Assembly (NCBI GenBank): GCA_947254375.1
Contig: CAMYCF010000005.1
Location: forward strand, 1-64,000
DNA: 64,000 nucleotides
Direction: 5' to 3'
DNA from: an uncultured Mobilibacterium sp.
Lineage (GTDB): Bacteria > Bacillota > Clostridia > Peptostreptococcales > Anaerovoracaceae
Part shown: positions 1 through 8,636 of the stretch, piece after piece
How positions within the stretch are numbered: position 1 is the first letter of the stretch
How the letters are laid out: every line of letters begins with the position of its first letter
Position numbers and translations under genes: made by a program
The notes under the pieces: generated by a model
What the model was told of the DNA's origin: nothing
Seen by the model: the letters and a program-made list of their open reading frames with translations, nothing else
Database searches by the model: none

Positions 1-93
1 TTGTCAATTCAAATATTCAATTTGTTACCAATCCCCCAAAAATCCGTGAAGATCCATTTTTTTGAGGGAATTCCGTCATTTGTCCCGAGTTTC

Positions 94-135
94 GTTGTAC
101 CGACAACATACGACGCATGATTTTTCGGGTATAAT
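94..135 (+). promoter_or_regulatory. Promoter region with inverted repeat before the DUF438 gene
   Basis: A TATAAT -10 hexamer lies at 130-135, about 30 bases before the gene start at 165. No good -35 is visible, but GTTGTACCGACAAC at 94-107 is a perfect five-base inverted repeat (GTTGT/ACAAC) just upstream of where a -35 would lie. That position suits an operator or activator site. The regulator is unknown. The 93 bases before it hold no gene I can support. Confidence 0.4.
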
Positions 136-164
136 GAGCATACGACAAAGAACGGGAGGCAAAA

Positions 165-1685
165 ATGGCTAAAAAAATAGATTTGAATAAAAGTGTATAC
201 GAGCTGGCATCGGAATATCCGGAGCTGATCGATATAATGTATGATCTCGGTTTTACGGAGATAAGTAAAAAGGCGATGCTGAATTCTGTGGGGAAATTCA
301 TGACGATCCCGAAAGGCGCCAAGATGAAGAACATATCGATGATCGATGTCGTTGCGGCGCTGATGAAAAACGGCTTTGAACTCGAGGGTGAGATGCCGAT
401 GCCGGAAGCAGAGGGAGAGATGAAAGAAATGACAGACGGGAAGGCAGATGAGAAGGCAGACGACCGGGTAGGGATTCTCAAGGGATACCTCAGGAGATTG
501 AACGAAGGAGAGGATCTCGAAAGCGTTCGCGCCGATTTCGTCAAAAACTTCAGCGATGTAGAGGCATCTGAGATCATGCAGGCCGAGCAGCAGCTCATCA
601 AGGAAGGTGCCCCGCTCACCGAAGTGCAGAAGCTTTGCGATGTCCATTCCGCGCTTTTCCACGGAGCGACGGCGGAGGAAAAAACGGGGAGCAGAGACGC
701 CGGTAAAAACGATCCGGAGATGAGCCGTAATGTCGCCGAAGAGATGGCAAAAAGAGGCTCGTTCCCTACGAAGGATTACTCCGACAAGCAGACGCTCGCC
801 AAAGAACTTTCGGCGATCCCGGGGCACCCGCTCAACACTTTTACGAAAGAAAACGAAGCACTCGCAGGGCTGCTCGCTCAGTTCCGCGAAGACGGGAGCG
901 ATGAACTTTTAGTGAAGATACGAGAACTTTCCGTACATTATGCGAAGAAGGGCGATCTCATCTATCCGCACCTGAAGGTCAGATATGATGTGTCCGGGCC
1001 GTCAAATGTCATGTGGACCGTCGACGACGAGATAAGGGCAGAACTCGGAGCCGTCATGAACGCGCGGGAACGAGGCGATGCGTGGGAGGAACGGAGGGAC
1101 GCCGTCCTCAAGCGAGCGGAGGAGATGATCTACAAAGAGCAGAACATACTTTTCCCGATATGCGCCGTCAACTTCACGGAATACGAGTGGTTCGAGATCT
1201 ATCGCGACTCGAAAGATTACGATAAGTGCTTCGGTGTGGTGAACGGCGAGTGGAAAAAAGCCGAAGATGCTCTCGCGAAGGAGGCGGTAAAACCGATCGA
1301 CGGGGAGATCGTTATGCCGGGCGGGCACATGACGCTTCAGCAGCTCACTGCCCTTCTGAACACGATACCGGTCGAGATAACTTTTATCGATGCGGACGAT
1401 ATCAACCGTTTCTTCAACGAAGGGCCGAAGGCGTTCAAGCGCCCGGGAATGGCGATAGACCGCGATGTGTTCTCCTGCCACCCGCCGAAGATCGAACCGA
1501 TGGTGCGCGCCATAATCGATGAATTCAAAAGCGGGAAGCGCGACAGCGTCACGAGGTGGGCGAACAAAAACGGACGCACGATGCTTGTGCAGTATTTCGC
1601 CGTCAGGGACAGGGACGGAAGCTATATCGGGACAGCGGAGTTCGTGCAGGATATGGAGTTCGCGAAGGAATATTTTACAAAATAA
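165..1685 (+). CDS. DUF1858/DUF438 protein with hemerythrin-like and PAS domains
   Basis: The domains in order are: DUF1858 (about residues 1-70, an ELIDIMYDLGF helix), the DUF438 core (about 100-165), a hemerythrin-like HHE domain (about 215-330, opening with IPGHPLNTFTKENEAL and carrying further His residues at HYAKKGDLIYPHL), and a C-terminal PAS domain (about 380-505). This layout is typical of DUF438 proteins in anaerobes. They are thought to bind a di-iron centre and sense or scavenge oxygen or NO, but no defined reaction is established. The start at 165 has an upstream GGGAGG. The protein is cytoplasmic, with no signal peptide. A GC-rich hairpin terminator follows it, so it is probably monocistronic, and a degenerate paralogue lies next to it. 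Confidence 0.85.
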   Translation: MAKKIDLNKSVYELASEYPELIDIMYDLGFTEISKKAMLNSVGKFMTIPKGAKMKNISMIDVVAALMKNGFELEGEMPMPEAEGEMKEMTDGKADEKADDRVGILKGYLRRLNEGEDLESVRADFVKNFSDVEASEIMQAEQQLIKEGAPLTEVQKLCDVHSALFHGATAEEKTGSRDAGKNDPEMSRNVAEEMAKRGSFPTKDYSDKQTLAKELSAIPGHPLNTFTKENEALAGLLAQFREDGSDELLVKIRELSVHYAKKGDLIYPHLKVRYDVSGPSNVMWTVDDEIRAELGAVMNARERGDAWEERRDAVLKRAEEMIYKEQNILFPICAVNFTEYEWFEIYRDSKDYDKCFGVVNGEWKKAEDALAKEAVKPIDGEIVMPGGHMTLQQLTALLNTIPVEITFIDADDINRFFNEGPKAFKRPGMAIDRDVFSCHPPKIEPMVRAIIDEFKSGKRDSVTRWANKNGRTMLVQYFAVRDRDGSYIGTAEFVQDMEFAKEYFTK

Positions 1686-1705
1686 AATATTGCATGCAGA
1701 CATGG

Positions 1706-1732
1706 GCCGCCTCGGGGAGAGGCGGCTTTTTT
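1706..1732 (+). terminator. Rho-independent terminator after the DUF438 gene
   Basis: GCCGCCTC at 1706-1713 pairs perfectly with GAGGCGGC at 1719-1726 across a five-base loop, and a run of six T follows. Confidence 0.85.
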
Positions 1733-1842
1733 AGTGTCCTGTTTTACCGTAGAACGAACCGTGATCGGTACACACGCGGCATGCGGGGGCTTCTTTTTTA
1801 GGGTATAATTACATGGCAATGAACGATATAAGGAGGCGCGCT

Positions 1843-2828
1843 ATGGCTAAGAAAATAGATATAGTGAATAAAGAGGTGCAGGATCTCAGAGAAGAGTATC
1901 CGGAGCTGATCGACATCATGTACAACATCGGGGTGACCGAAATGAAACCCGAGACGGCGCGCAGCCCGATCAGTCGCTTCCTGCTTTTGCCGGGGCTTGC
2001 CGACTCTTGCGGCGTTTCTACGAAAGCGGTCGTCGATGCGCTCCTGGAAAACGGCTTCGAACTCGACCCGGAGCCGCCGGCATTTATGCTTGAGGATAGA
2101 CATATAAAAATGCCGGATGAAAGGCTCGCCGATATCCCGGGTCACCCAATGAATACATTCGTAAAAGAAAATGAAGCGCTTACCGGGCTGATCGACAGCT
2201 TCAGCGAAGAAGGAGACGACGGGCTCCTGACGAAGATACGCGAGATTTCTATACACTATGAAAAGAAGAACGACCTTCTCTACTCGTGCCTGTATGAAAA
2301 ATACGGCGTCGAGTGGGCATCCGCTTGTATGTTAAGTTCGGATCTGGAGATACTGGACGAACTGGACACGGTCATCAATGAAGCAGATCGCGATGAACGC
2401 GGTGGAAAGAAAAAGCGGCTGATGCGCTGATGGGCGCGAAAAAAATGATCCGGTGGGAGAAGGTGATCCTTTTTCCCGATTGTGCCATGCGTTTTACTGA
2501 TGAAGATTGGGCCTGGGTATATCGCAACTCCAAAAACTACGAAACGTGTTTGGATGTAGCAAACGGTGAGTGGAAGGAAGCGACCGAGTTCGATGATGAG
2601 GGATTCGATCTGGAAATGATGAAGGCCCGGGAGGATTTTGATGGTCGTGCAGACGAGTTTGAGGGAATGGCAAAGGAATTTTGGGGCGAGAAGACAGAGG
2701 TTCCGACTTGTTTGTCTAATTTATCTGAAGAGGATTTTGATAGGGAAATGATGAAGGCTCAGGAAGATTTTGATAACGGGCGCGTATACAGTCTTGAAGA
2801 GGTGGAGAAGGATTTTACAAAAGCTTGA
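1843..2828 (+). pseudogene. Frameshifted, PAS-less paralogue of the DUF438/hemerythrin protein
   Basis: An AGGAGG at 1831-1836 leads into ATG 1843, and a TATAAT lies at 1803-1808. The first frame (to TGA 2428-2430) encodes DUF1858 and then directly the hemerythrin-like domain (DIPGHPMNTFVKENEAL); the DUF438 core of the upstream gene is missing. The alignment then continues in the -1 frame: WKEKAADALMGAKKMI from 2403 matches WEERRDAVLKRAEEMI of the neighbour, and VILFPDCAMRF matches ILFPICAVNF. The shift therefore lies at about 2398-2417. A heptamer G AAA AAG at 2411-2417 would slip in the right direction. The 3' part lacks the PAS domain and instead repeats a block (FDLEMMKAREDFD and FDREMMKAQEDFD). 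It may be a decaying duplicate, a recoded gene or a sequencing error; alternatively an ATG at 2430 could start a second small protein of 132 residues. Confidence 0.7.
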
Positions 2829-2920
2829 TATCATATATACGAAAAAGCGATATAATCATTGCGGATCGATATGTGAGGTCCTGAGAAGAGAATAAAAGCG
2901 AAGGGAAAAAGGGAGAGAAA

Positions 2921-3532
2921 ATGGACCTTTTTGTAAGCAAACTCATAAGCAGCGCGGTGCAGATCGTGCTTTTCTCGGCGCTCCCGTTCGTGTGGTGGCT
3001 TTTGACCGCGCGGAAGAAAGAGTCGTTTTCCCGCTGGATAGGCCTAAAGAAACCGAAGAAGAGATCCGGCAACGGGATCGTGAAGCTTTGCGTTTCGGCG
3101 ACGCTCGTTTTCATGCTGATCGGCGTCTTTGCGGTCAAACAGGTCGGCGGAGCGAAGACAGCGGCGGGCGGTTTTTACGGGATGGGTGCCTCGGCATTGC
3201 CGGCGGTGCTCGTCTACGGGATATTCAATACGGCGCTTCCGGAGGAGATACTTTTCAGGGGATTTTTCCTGAAGAGGTTTGCGGCGCGGCTCGGCGTTTT
3301 TAAGGCGAACATCGTGCAGGCTCTCGCGTTCGGGCTCCTCCATGCGTGGATGTTTTACGCCGTCGTCGGGACGGGGAAGGCCGTGCTGATAATGATCTTT
3401 ACGGGAGCCGTGGCGTGGATGCTTGGGTATGTGAACGAGATGAAAGCGGACGGGTCGATTTTACCGGGCTGGGCGATACACGCGGTGTCGAACATTTTTA
3501 CCGGGATACTGACCGCGTTCTCGATCATTTGA
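2921..3532 (+). CDS. CPBP family intramembrane metalloprotease
   Basis: This 203-residue protein is hydrophobic with about six membrane segments. It carries the CPBP (Abi/CAAX-protease-like) signature: PEEILFRGFFLKRF (EExxxR motif, about residues 107-120), then the histidine motifs LLHAWMFY and GWAIHAVSN. The family comprises glutamic-type membrane endopeptidases, used for prenyl-protein processing in eukaryotes and for bacteriocin maturation, immunity or membrane protein cleavage in bacteria. The substrate cannot be told here, and no bacteriocin gene lies next to it. ATG 2921 follows GGGAGAG. The gene stands alone between the broken DUF438 paralogue and the glycosyltransferase. Confidence 0.85.
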   Translation: MDLFVSKLISSAVQIVLFSALPFVWWLLTARKKESFSRWIGLKKPKKRSGNGIVKLCVSATLVFMLIGVFAVKQVGGAKTAAGGFYGMGASALPAVLVYGIFNTALPEEILFRGFFLKRFAARLGVFKANIVQALAFGLLHAWMFYAVVGTGKAVLIMIFTGAVAWMLGYVNEMKADGSILPGWAIHAVSNIFTGILTAFSII

Positions 3533-3635
3533 GCAAAATGCATTGTAATAATTTCTTAATCGCGAGTTTATATTTTTTTAAGATTTGCCCGCTATCATTA
3601 AGACATAAAAGGATTTCCTGAAGGGGGACTATTCG

Positions 3636-4718
3636 ATGAATGTTTTGATAATAACGGGCAGATGCGGAATGGGACACGTTTCCGCGGCGAACGCCCTCAA
3701 AGAAGAGATAGAGACCGCGCGCGGCGATGCGAACGTGACGGTCGTCGATATAATAGATTATCTTTTTGCGCCGATAAGCAACGGGATGTACAAGGTGTTC
3801 GACCTGATGGTCGGAAAGACGCCGAGGCTCTACAACACGTGCAACAGGCTCAACGAGCATTTCCTCGCACTTCCGCTGAAGAAGTGGTTCACGAGGAGGT
3901 TTCAGGCTCTCGTCGACATGTACGAGCCTGATCTTTTGATATCGACATGGCCGGTCGGGGCGAGGTACATCGGTGAATACAAGGAACTCACGGGGAACGA
4001 CATCCCGTATATCACGTGCATAACGGACATGGCGCCGCACAAGGAGTGGCTCTCGAAAACCACGAGCGCGTACATCGTCGGTTCGGAGATCACGAAAAAC
4101 GGGCTGCTCGAGAGGGGCATTTCTGAGGAGAAGATCTATGTCGCGGGGATCCCGGTAAAACAGGCTTTTAAAGAGACCGGAAATGCGGGCGCCGCGGTAA
4201 AAGCGGGCAGAAAAGAAGTGCTCATCATGGGCGGCGGCCTCGGCCTCATCCCGGGCATCGAAGAGGTGCTCGCCCATTTCGCGGACGACAACGGAACGCA
4301 TGTTACGGTAGTGACCGGCAGCAACAGAAAGATGAAAGAGCGCCTCGACGAGAACTTCTCGTCGTCCGAAAGCATCGACATCGTCGGATACACCGACGCC
4401 GTAGCCGATTACATGAAGAACGCCGATTGCCTCGTGACGAAAGCGGGCGGCATAACCATGTTCGAAGCGATAAATTCGGAGACGCCGCTTCTCGTGATAC
4501 CGCCGTTTTTCGAACAGGAAAAGGACAACGCAGAGTATATCGAGAGCCGTGGCATAGGCGTCGTATTCAAAGGCGAAAGCGAAGAGTGGCCTGAGCAGAT
4601 CGAGAAGGTCCTCGCGGCGGAGACGAAGTCGAGCTCCATGATCGCCAACATGAGAAAGATCAAAGCGGAGAACGGTAAAAACGCTCCGGCGCAGGCGATA
4701 GCTGCGCTTTGCGGATAG
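3636..4718 (+). CDS. MGDG synthase/UgtP-type glycosyltransferase
   Basis: This 360-residue cytoplasmic or membrane-peripheral glycosyltransferase has a GT-B fold. The N-terminal GRCGMGHVSAANALKEEI matches the MGDG-synthase N-terminal domain, which binds diacylglycerol. The C-terminal half is MurG-like, with MGGGLGLIPG and the nucleotide-sugar site AGGITMFEAINSETPLLV. Family members transfer glucose or galactose from UDP-sugar to diacylglycerol, giving glycolipids and the lipoteichoic acid anchor. ATG 3636 follows GAAGGGGGA. A cell-envelope deacetylase gene begins 24 bases downstream and is probably in the same operon, which fits an envelope role. The sugar cannot be read from sequence. Confidence 0.82.
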   Translation: MNVLIITGRCGMGHVSAANALKEEIETARGDANVTVVDIIDYLFAPISNGMYKVFDLMVGKTPRLYNTCNRLNEHFLALPLKKWFTRRFQALVDMYEPDLLISTWPVGARYIGEYKELTGNDIPYITCITDMAPHKEWLSKTTSAYIVGSEITKNGLLERGISEEKIYVAGIPVKQAFKETGNAGAAVKAGRKEVLIMGGGLGLIPGIEEVLAHFADDNGTHVTVVTGSNRKMKERLDENFSSSESIDIVGYTDAVADYMKNADCLVTKAGGITMFEAINSETPLLVIPPFFEQEKDNAEYIESRGIGVVFKGESEEWPEQIEKVLAAETKSSSMIANMRKIKAENGKNAPAQAIAALCG

Positions 4719-4742
4719 CTTCGGTCAGCGGGAAGGTGTACC

Positions 4743-5514
4743 ATGAACATACTGACAGCGCTCATCGCGGCGGCGATCGCGGCGGTCGCGGCGTTTTGCA
4801 TCTACGCACCGATACCGACGGCGGTCATCAGGTGCGCGAACTATTTTAAAATGAAGAAGAACGGCCGGGCGGGAAAAGTCATTTTCCTGACGTTCGACGA
4901 CGGTCCGAGCCGTGAATATACGCCTGAACTTTTGGAGCTGCTTTCGAAGTACGAAGTGAAGGCGACCTTTTTTTACCGGGGCGGATTTCGCGAAAGAGAA
5001 CCCGGACATCATCGAGCGGATGAAGAGGGACGGTCACGTCGTCGGCCTCCATTCGCGTGAGCATAAGTGTCCGATCTTTCAGGGGATAAAAGGGACACGC
5101 GCGGACTTCGAGAGCTCGCTCGAAATAATGAACGGCCTCGATGTAAAAATAAAATATTTCCGCCCGCCTTGGGGCACATTCAACCTGGCCCTGATAAAAG
5201 AACTCAGGAAGCGCGGCCTCAAAGTCCTCCTTTGGAGCGTCATGGTCGGCGACTGGTCGGCCGGCGTAACTGCAGATGAGATCGCGGACCGCCTGCTCGC
5301 AAAGACGGGAAAGGGTAGCGTCATTTGCATCCACGACGGAAGAGGCGCGGAGGGAGCGCCGGGACGCACGGTCGCCGCACTCGAAAAAGTTCTTCCGGTG
5401 TGGATAGAGGAAGGATACCGCTTTGAGACGGCTGAAGATTTTTATAGGGGTGGGACTGCGGAAGATTTTTACCGAGGAGATGTCCCCGAAGACCGCTCCC
5501 GTGTGATAGAATGA
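4743..5514 (+). pseudogene. Polysaccharide deacetylase (NodB domain), frameshifted at a T7 tract
   Basis: An N-terminal membrane anchor (about residues 4-22) is followed by the NodB metal-binding motif LTFDDGPS and by KATFF. At the seven-T run 4968-4974 the frame is lost; dropping one T restores TGADFAKENPDIIERMKRDGH and the downstream motifs HSREH, RPPWGTFN and CIHDG. The second part can be read alone from 5020 to 5514. An intact protein of about 257 residues would remove acetyl groups from a cell wall or capsular polysaccharide outside the membrane. The C-terminus carries a short repeat (TAEDFY twice more or less exactly). The gene lies in a run with the glycosyltransferase and a two-component system whose genes are broken in the same way. 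Confidence 0.75.
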
Positions 5515-5527
5515 AGCCGTGAAAGGC

Positions 5528-6999
5528 ATGAAACTCAAGACGAAACTGATAATCTCGAATATTTTAATGATACTCATAACCCTCACCATAACGGCGGGGC
5601 TTTTGCCTTGTTTTTTAACGGCCCGATAAAAAATTACTGGGAGGTAACGGAGAACATTTTCAGCGATAAAAACCGCGTCTATTCCGCGCGGTCGCTCCTC
5701 CAATCCTGCACGGGCCCTGACGACATCGAGGCGACGAAGGTCGAGATGCAGAAAGCCGGCTACAGGTTCAGCGTGACCAAGGACGGCGAGACCATGTATT
5801 CCGACCTGACCGACGACGACATCGAGAAGGCCAAGAGCATCGCCGGTGACGTCTACGACACCAGCAACGACTACACGATCGTCAAAGACAAGGCCGCGGT
5901 CATCAGGAAGGATTTCAGCGACAACGATCACACCTATTCGGCGTTCGCCGTCAAGGTGTCCGACAAACACGTGAGCACCGAAAATCCGTACATCAAGCGA
6001 TATATCGGGCTGTTCGTCGGCCTGCTCATCTTCCTCGTCGTCATGATAATACTGGTCGCGAACGTGATCCTCTCGTGGTGGGTATCGAGGAGCATACTGA
6101 AACCGCTTCGCCAGCTGAGCGAAGGAAGCGATAAGATCAGGCGCGGGGAACTCGATTTCGACATGTCGTACCCGAAAAACGACGAGTTCGGCATGGTTAT
6201 AAACGACTTCGACGAAATGCGAAAACACCTTAAGGAGTCCGTCGACGCGAGGCTGAAGTACGAGCGGTACAGGCGCGAGCTGATGATCGGTATATCGCAC
6301 GACCTTCGGACGCCGCTCACTTCGATTAAAGGCTACCTCGCCGGCCTCAGGGACGGCATCGCGGACACGCCTGAGATGCGCATGAAGTATTACGACGCCA
6401 TAGACGTGAGCGCGGACAACCTCGAGCGCCTCGTCTCCGACCTCACGGATCTTTCACGGACGGAAGAGCTGTCCGGCGGCCTTACCAGGAGAACGACGGA
6501 GCTCAACGGTTTTTACGGGGAGCACATAGACGAGCTCAAAAGCAAGTACATAAAGGATGACATCGACTTCGAGCTGAGGGGATCGGACGGCGAAATTTTT
6601 GCCGACATAAACGCCGGCGAGATAAAAAGGATGGATTCCAATATCGTAGACAATACGATAAAATACAAGAAAGGCGGCCGCTCGAAGGTCGTGTTCTCGC
6701 TGGGAAAAGACGGCTCGGATGAGGTCATCTCGATCACCGACGCCGGGCCGGGCGTCTCGGACGGCGACCTCGAAAGGATCTTCGAGCGCTTCTACCGCGG
6801 GGATGCGGCGAGGAGCGAGCCGGGCAAGGGCAGCGGTGTCGGTCTTGCCGTGGTAAAAAGGATAGTCGACGATCACGAAGGAACGATAAAAGCATATAAC
6901 GGAAAACCGTGGGCGGACGGCGACGGCGGATTCACGCTCGAGATAAGGCTGCCGCTCAAAGAAGGCAAAGGCGAAGATGAAAAATATATTGATAGTTGA
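5528..6999 (+). pseudogene. Sensor histidine kinase, split by a shift at TTTTTTA
   Basis: ATG 5528 opens a membrane segment (MKLKTKLIISNILMILITLT) that reaches a stop at 5627-5629. The rest of the kinase is in the -1 frame from about 5608: an extracytoplasmic sensor region, a second membrane segment (about 6000-6075), HAMP, the H-box GISHDLRTPLTSIKGYL, and the N, D, F and G boxes (TDAGPGV, FERFYRGD, GSGVGLAVVKRI). The break falls on T6 at 5611-5616. Adding one T, or a -1 ribosomal slip on the heptamer T TTT TTA (5611-5617, in the correct phase), restores the full protein. The end overlaps the response regulator start at 6977. The gene pair would control an envelope or transport operon, perhaps the ABC genes downstream. 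Confidence 0.75.
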
Positions 7000-7679
7000 A
7001 GACGATAAACTGATAGCGGCGCTCGAACGCGACTACCTTATGGCGAGCGAGTTCGATGTCGAGATCGCGGAAGACGGGAAGGAGTGCCTGAGAAAATTCA
7101 TCTCGGCAGACCCGGGCGACTACGATCTCATAATCCTCGACGTGATGCTCCCGGAGATCGACGGTTTCGAACTGTGTCGCATGATCAGGTCGAAAAGCGA
7201 TGTGCCGATCATGATGGTCACGGCGAGAAAAGAGGACGTCGACAAGATAAGGGGCCTCGGTGCCGACGATTACATGGTAAAACCGTTCAGTCCCGCCGAA
7301 ATGGTCGCCCGCGTAAAAGCGCACATCAAGATGCACGAGCGCCTGAAGGCGTGTTCATGGACAGCGGAAGCGGCGGAGTCCGATATTTTTATCAGGGATC
7401 TCAAGATCTCGCGCGCGACGCGGCGCGTTTTTATGGGGGACACCGAGATAAAACTGGTGAACACGGAGTATGAACTCCTTTTATTCCTCGCCGAGAACCC
7501 CGACGTCGTTTTTTTCGAAGGACGCACTTTTTGACCGCGTCTGGGGGACGGACCCGTGCGGCGAGGCCTCGACGGTGACGGTGCACATTAACCGCCTGCG
7601 CGACAAGATCGAGAAGGACAGCTCGTCCCCTGAATACATCGAGACGGTGTGGGGCGCGGGGTATAGGCTCAAGGCATAG
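6977..7679 (+). pseudogene. OmpR-family response regulator, frameshifted at a T7 tract
   Basis: The receiver domain is complete: acidic residues in VEDDK, phospho-acceptor Asp in LIILDVMLP, and the Lys of MVKPFSP. The winged-helix domain starts normally (VNTEYELLLFLAENPDVVF) but runs into TGA after the seven-T tract at 7509-7515. Dropping one T restores SKDALFDRVWG, then STVTVHINRLRDKIE and VWGAGYRL, ending at 7679, for about 233 residues. As written, the protein would lack the recognition helix and could not bind DNA. It overlaps the upstream kinase by 23 bases, the usual arrangement for a cognate pair. A terminator lies about 110 bases downstream. Confidence 0.75.
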
Positions 7680-7786
7680 AGATGCGCGCGGCGCCGGGAC
7701 ATACAAAGGCACGCGGCGCAAGACGGGATCGGCGCGCGTAAATGTGCAGAGATCGGAAGCCTGCAAATTCATAATATCGGATCGGG

Positions 7787-7828
7787 ACAGCCCTGAAACT
7801 GCGGCGGATCGTAGCGGGGCTGTTTTTT
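7787..7828 (+). terminator. Terminator after the broken two-component genes
   Basis: ACAGCCC (7787-7793) pairs with GGGCTGT (7817-7823) around a long loop, and T follows to 7828. It separates the kinase/regulator genes from the ABC operon. Confidence 0.7.
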
Positions 7829-7836
7829 ATTACCTT

Positions 7837-7892
7837 TTGACAAACGCCTGCGTTGGGAATAGAATTAGCTAACGGTTAGACACAACTAATAC
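7837..7892 (+). promoter_or_regulatory. Strong sigma-A promoter with palindromic operator
   Basis: TTGACA (7837-7842), a 17-base spacer and TAGAAT (7860-7865) form a near-consensus promoter. The spacer contains AACGCCTGCGTT, itself a palindrome. Directly downstream, over the expected start of transcription, are CTAACGGTTAG (7869-7879, perfect inverted repeat) and GTTAGACACAACTAAT. The nine bases AACGGTTAG recur (as the complement) just downstream of the feoA promoter at 30195-30203, so one repressor may serve both operons. Confidence 0.7.
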
Positions 7893-7925
7893 ACATACAT
7901 GACTGATATGACGGAGCGGACAGAT

Positions 7926-8636
7926 ATGGAACCTATAATAAAATTTGAAGGCGTCAGCAGAAAATACGGATCCGGAGAGAGCGAGGTCTATGCGCTGAAG
8001 GACGTGGATCTTTCTATAGAGCGCGGCAAATACGTCGTCATCCTCGGCCAGTCCGGCGCGGGGAAATCGACGGTGCTCAACCTGATCGGCGGTATCGACC
8101 GCCCGACATCGGGAAGGATAGTCGTAGACGGAACGGACATAACGGCGCTGAGCGAAAAGGCGCTTTCGGGGTATCGCGCCGATAAGATCGGATACGTCTT
8201 CCAGTTTTATAACCTTCTGACCGGGCTCACGGCGATAGAAAATATCGCGATAACGAAGGAGATAAGCCCGGGAGCGATCGACCCTGAGAAAATGCTCGAG
8301 GCGGTCGGACTCTCTTCCCGCGCGGACAGATTCCCGTCCCAGCTTTCGGGAGGAGAACAGCAGCGCGTATCGATAGCGAGGGCGCTCGCTAAAAATCCCG
8401 AGGTCATCCTGGCGGACGAGCCGACGGGAGCTCTCGATTCGGAGACGGGAAGATCGGTCATGGACCTCATCATAAAAACGTGCCGCGAAGGGAACAAGAC
8501 CCTGATAATCGTGACACACAACGAGGAGATCGCGAAGGCCGCCGACACCACGATCAGGATGAAGGACGGCCGCATCATCGAAATCGAGGACAGAGCGGGC
8601 GACGCTTCCGTGAAGGGAGATGATACGCTTTGCTGA
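7926..8636 (+). CDS. ABC transporter ATP-binding protein, MacB/LolD type
   Basis: The ATPase has all the motifs: Walker A GQSGAGKST, Q-loop VFQFYNLL, signature LSGGEQQRVSIARAL, Walker B VILADEPTGALD and H-loop VTHN. The ALDSETG segment after Walker B is typical of the LolD/MacB/BceA branch. I chose ATG 7926 because GGAG precedes it and because MEPIIKFEGVSRKY is the usual N-terminus; ATG 7899 and 7908 are in-frame alternatives. It pairs with the permease that starts within its last codons. The complex is unlikely to be a classical importer: this type extrudes or senses peptides, lipoproteins or antibiotics by mechanotransmission. Confidence 0.9.
   Translation: MEPIIKFEGVSRKYGSGESEVYALKDVDLSIERGKYVVILGQSGAGKSTVLNLIGGIDRPTSGRIVVDGTDITALSEKALSGYRADKIGYVFQFYNLLTGLTAIENIAITKEISPGAIDPEKMLEAVGLSSRADRFPSQLSGGEQQRVSIARALAKNPEVILADEPTGALDSETGRSVMDLIIKTCREGNKTLIIVTHNEEIAKAADTTIRMKDGRIIEIEDRAGDASVKGDDTLC

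Noticed and set aside
4879..6300. 473-codon open frame on the minus strand
   Set aside because: It is rich in Arg, Asp, Val and Leu without any domain, and lies opposite the deacetylase and kinase coding sequences whose motifs are clear. The same holds for 9062-10492, 19756-20700, 20804-22318 and 61830-63248.
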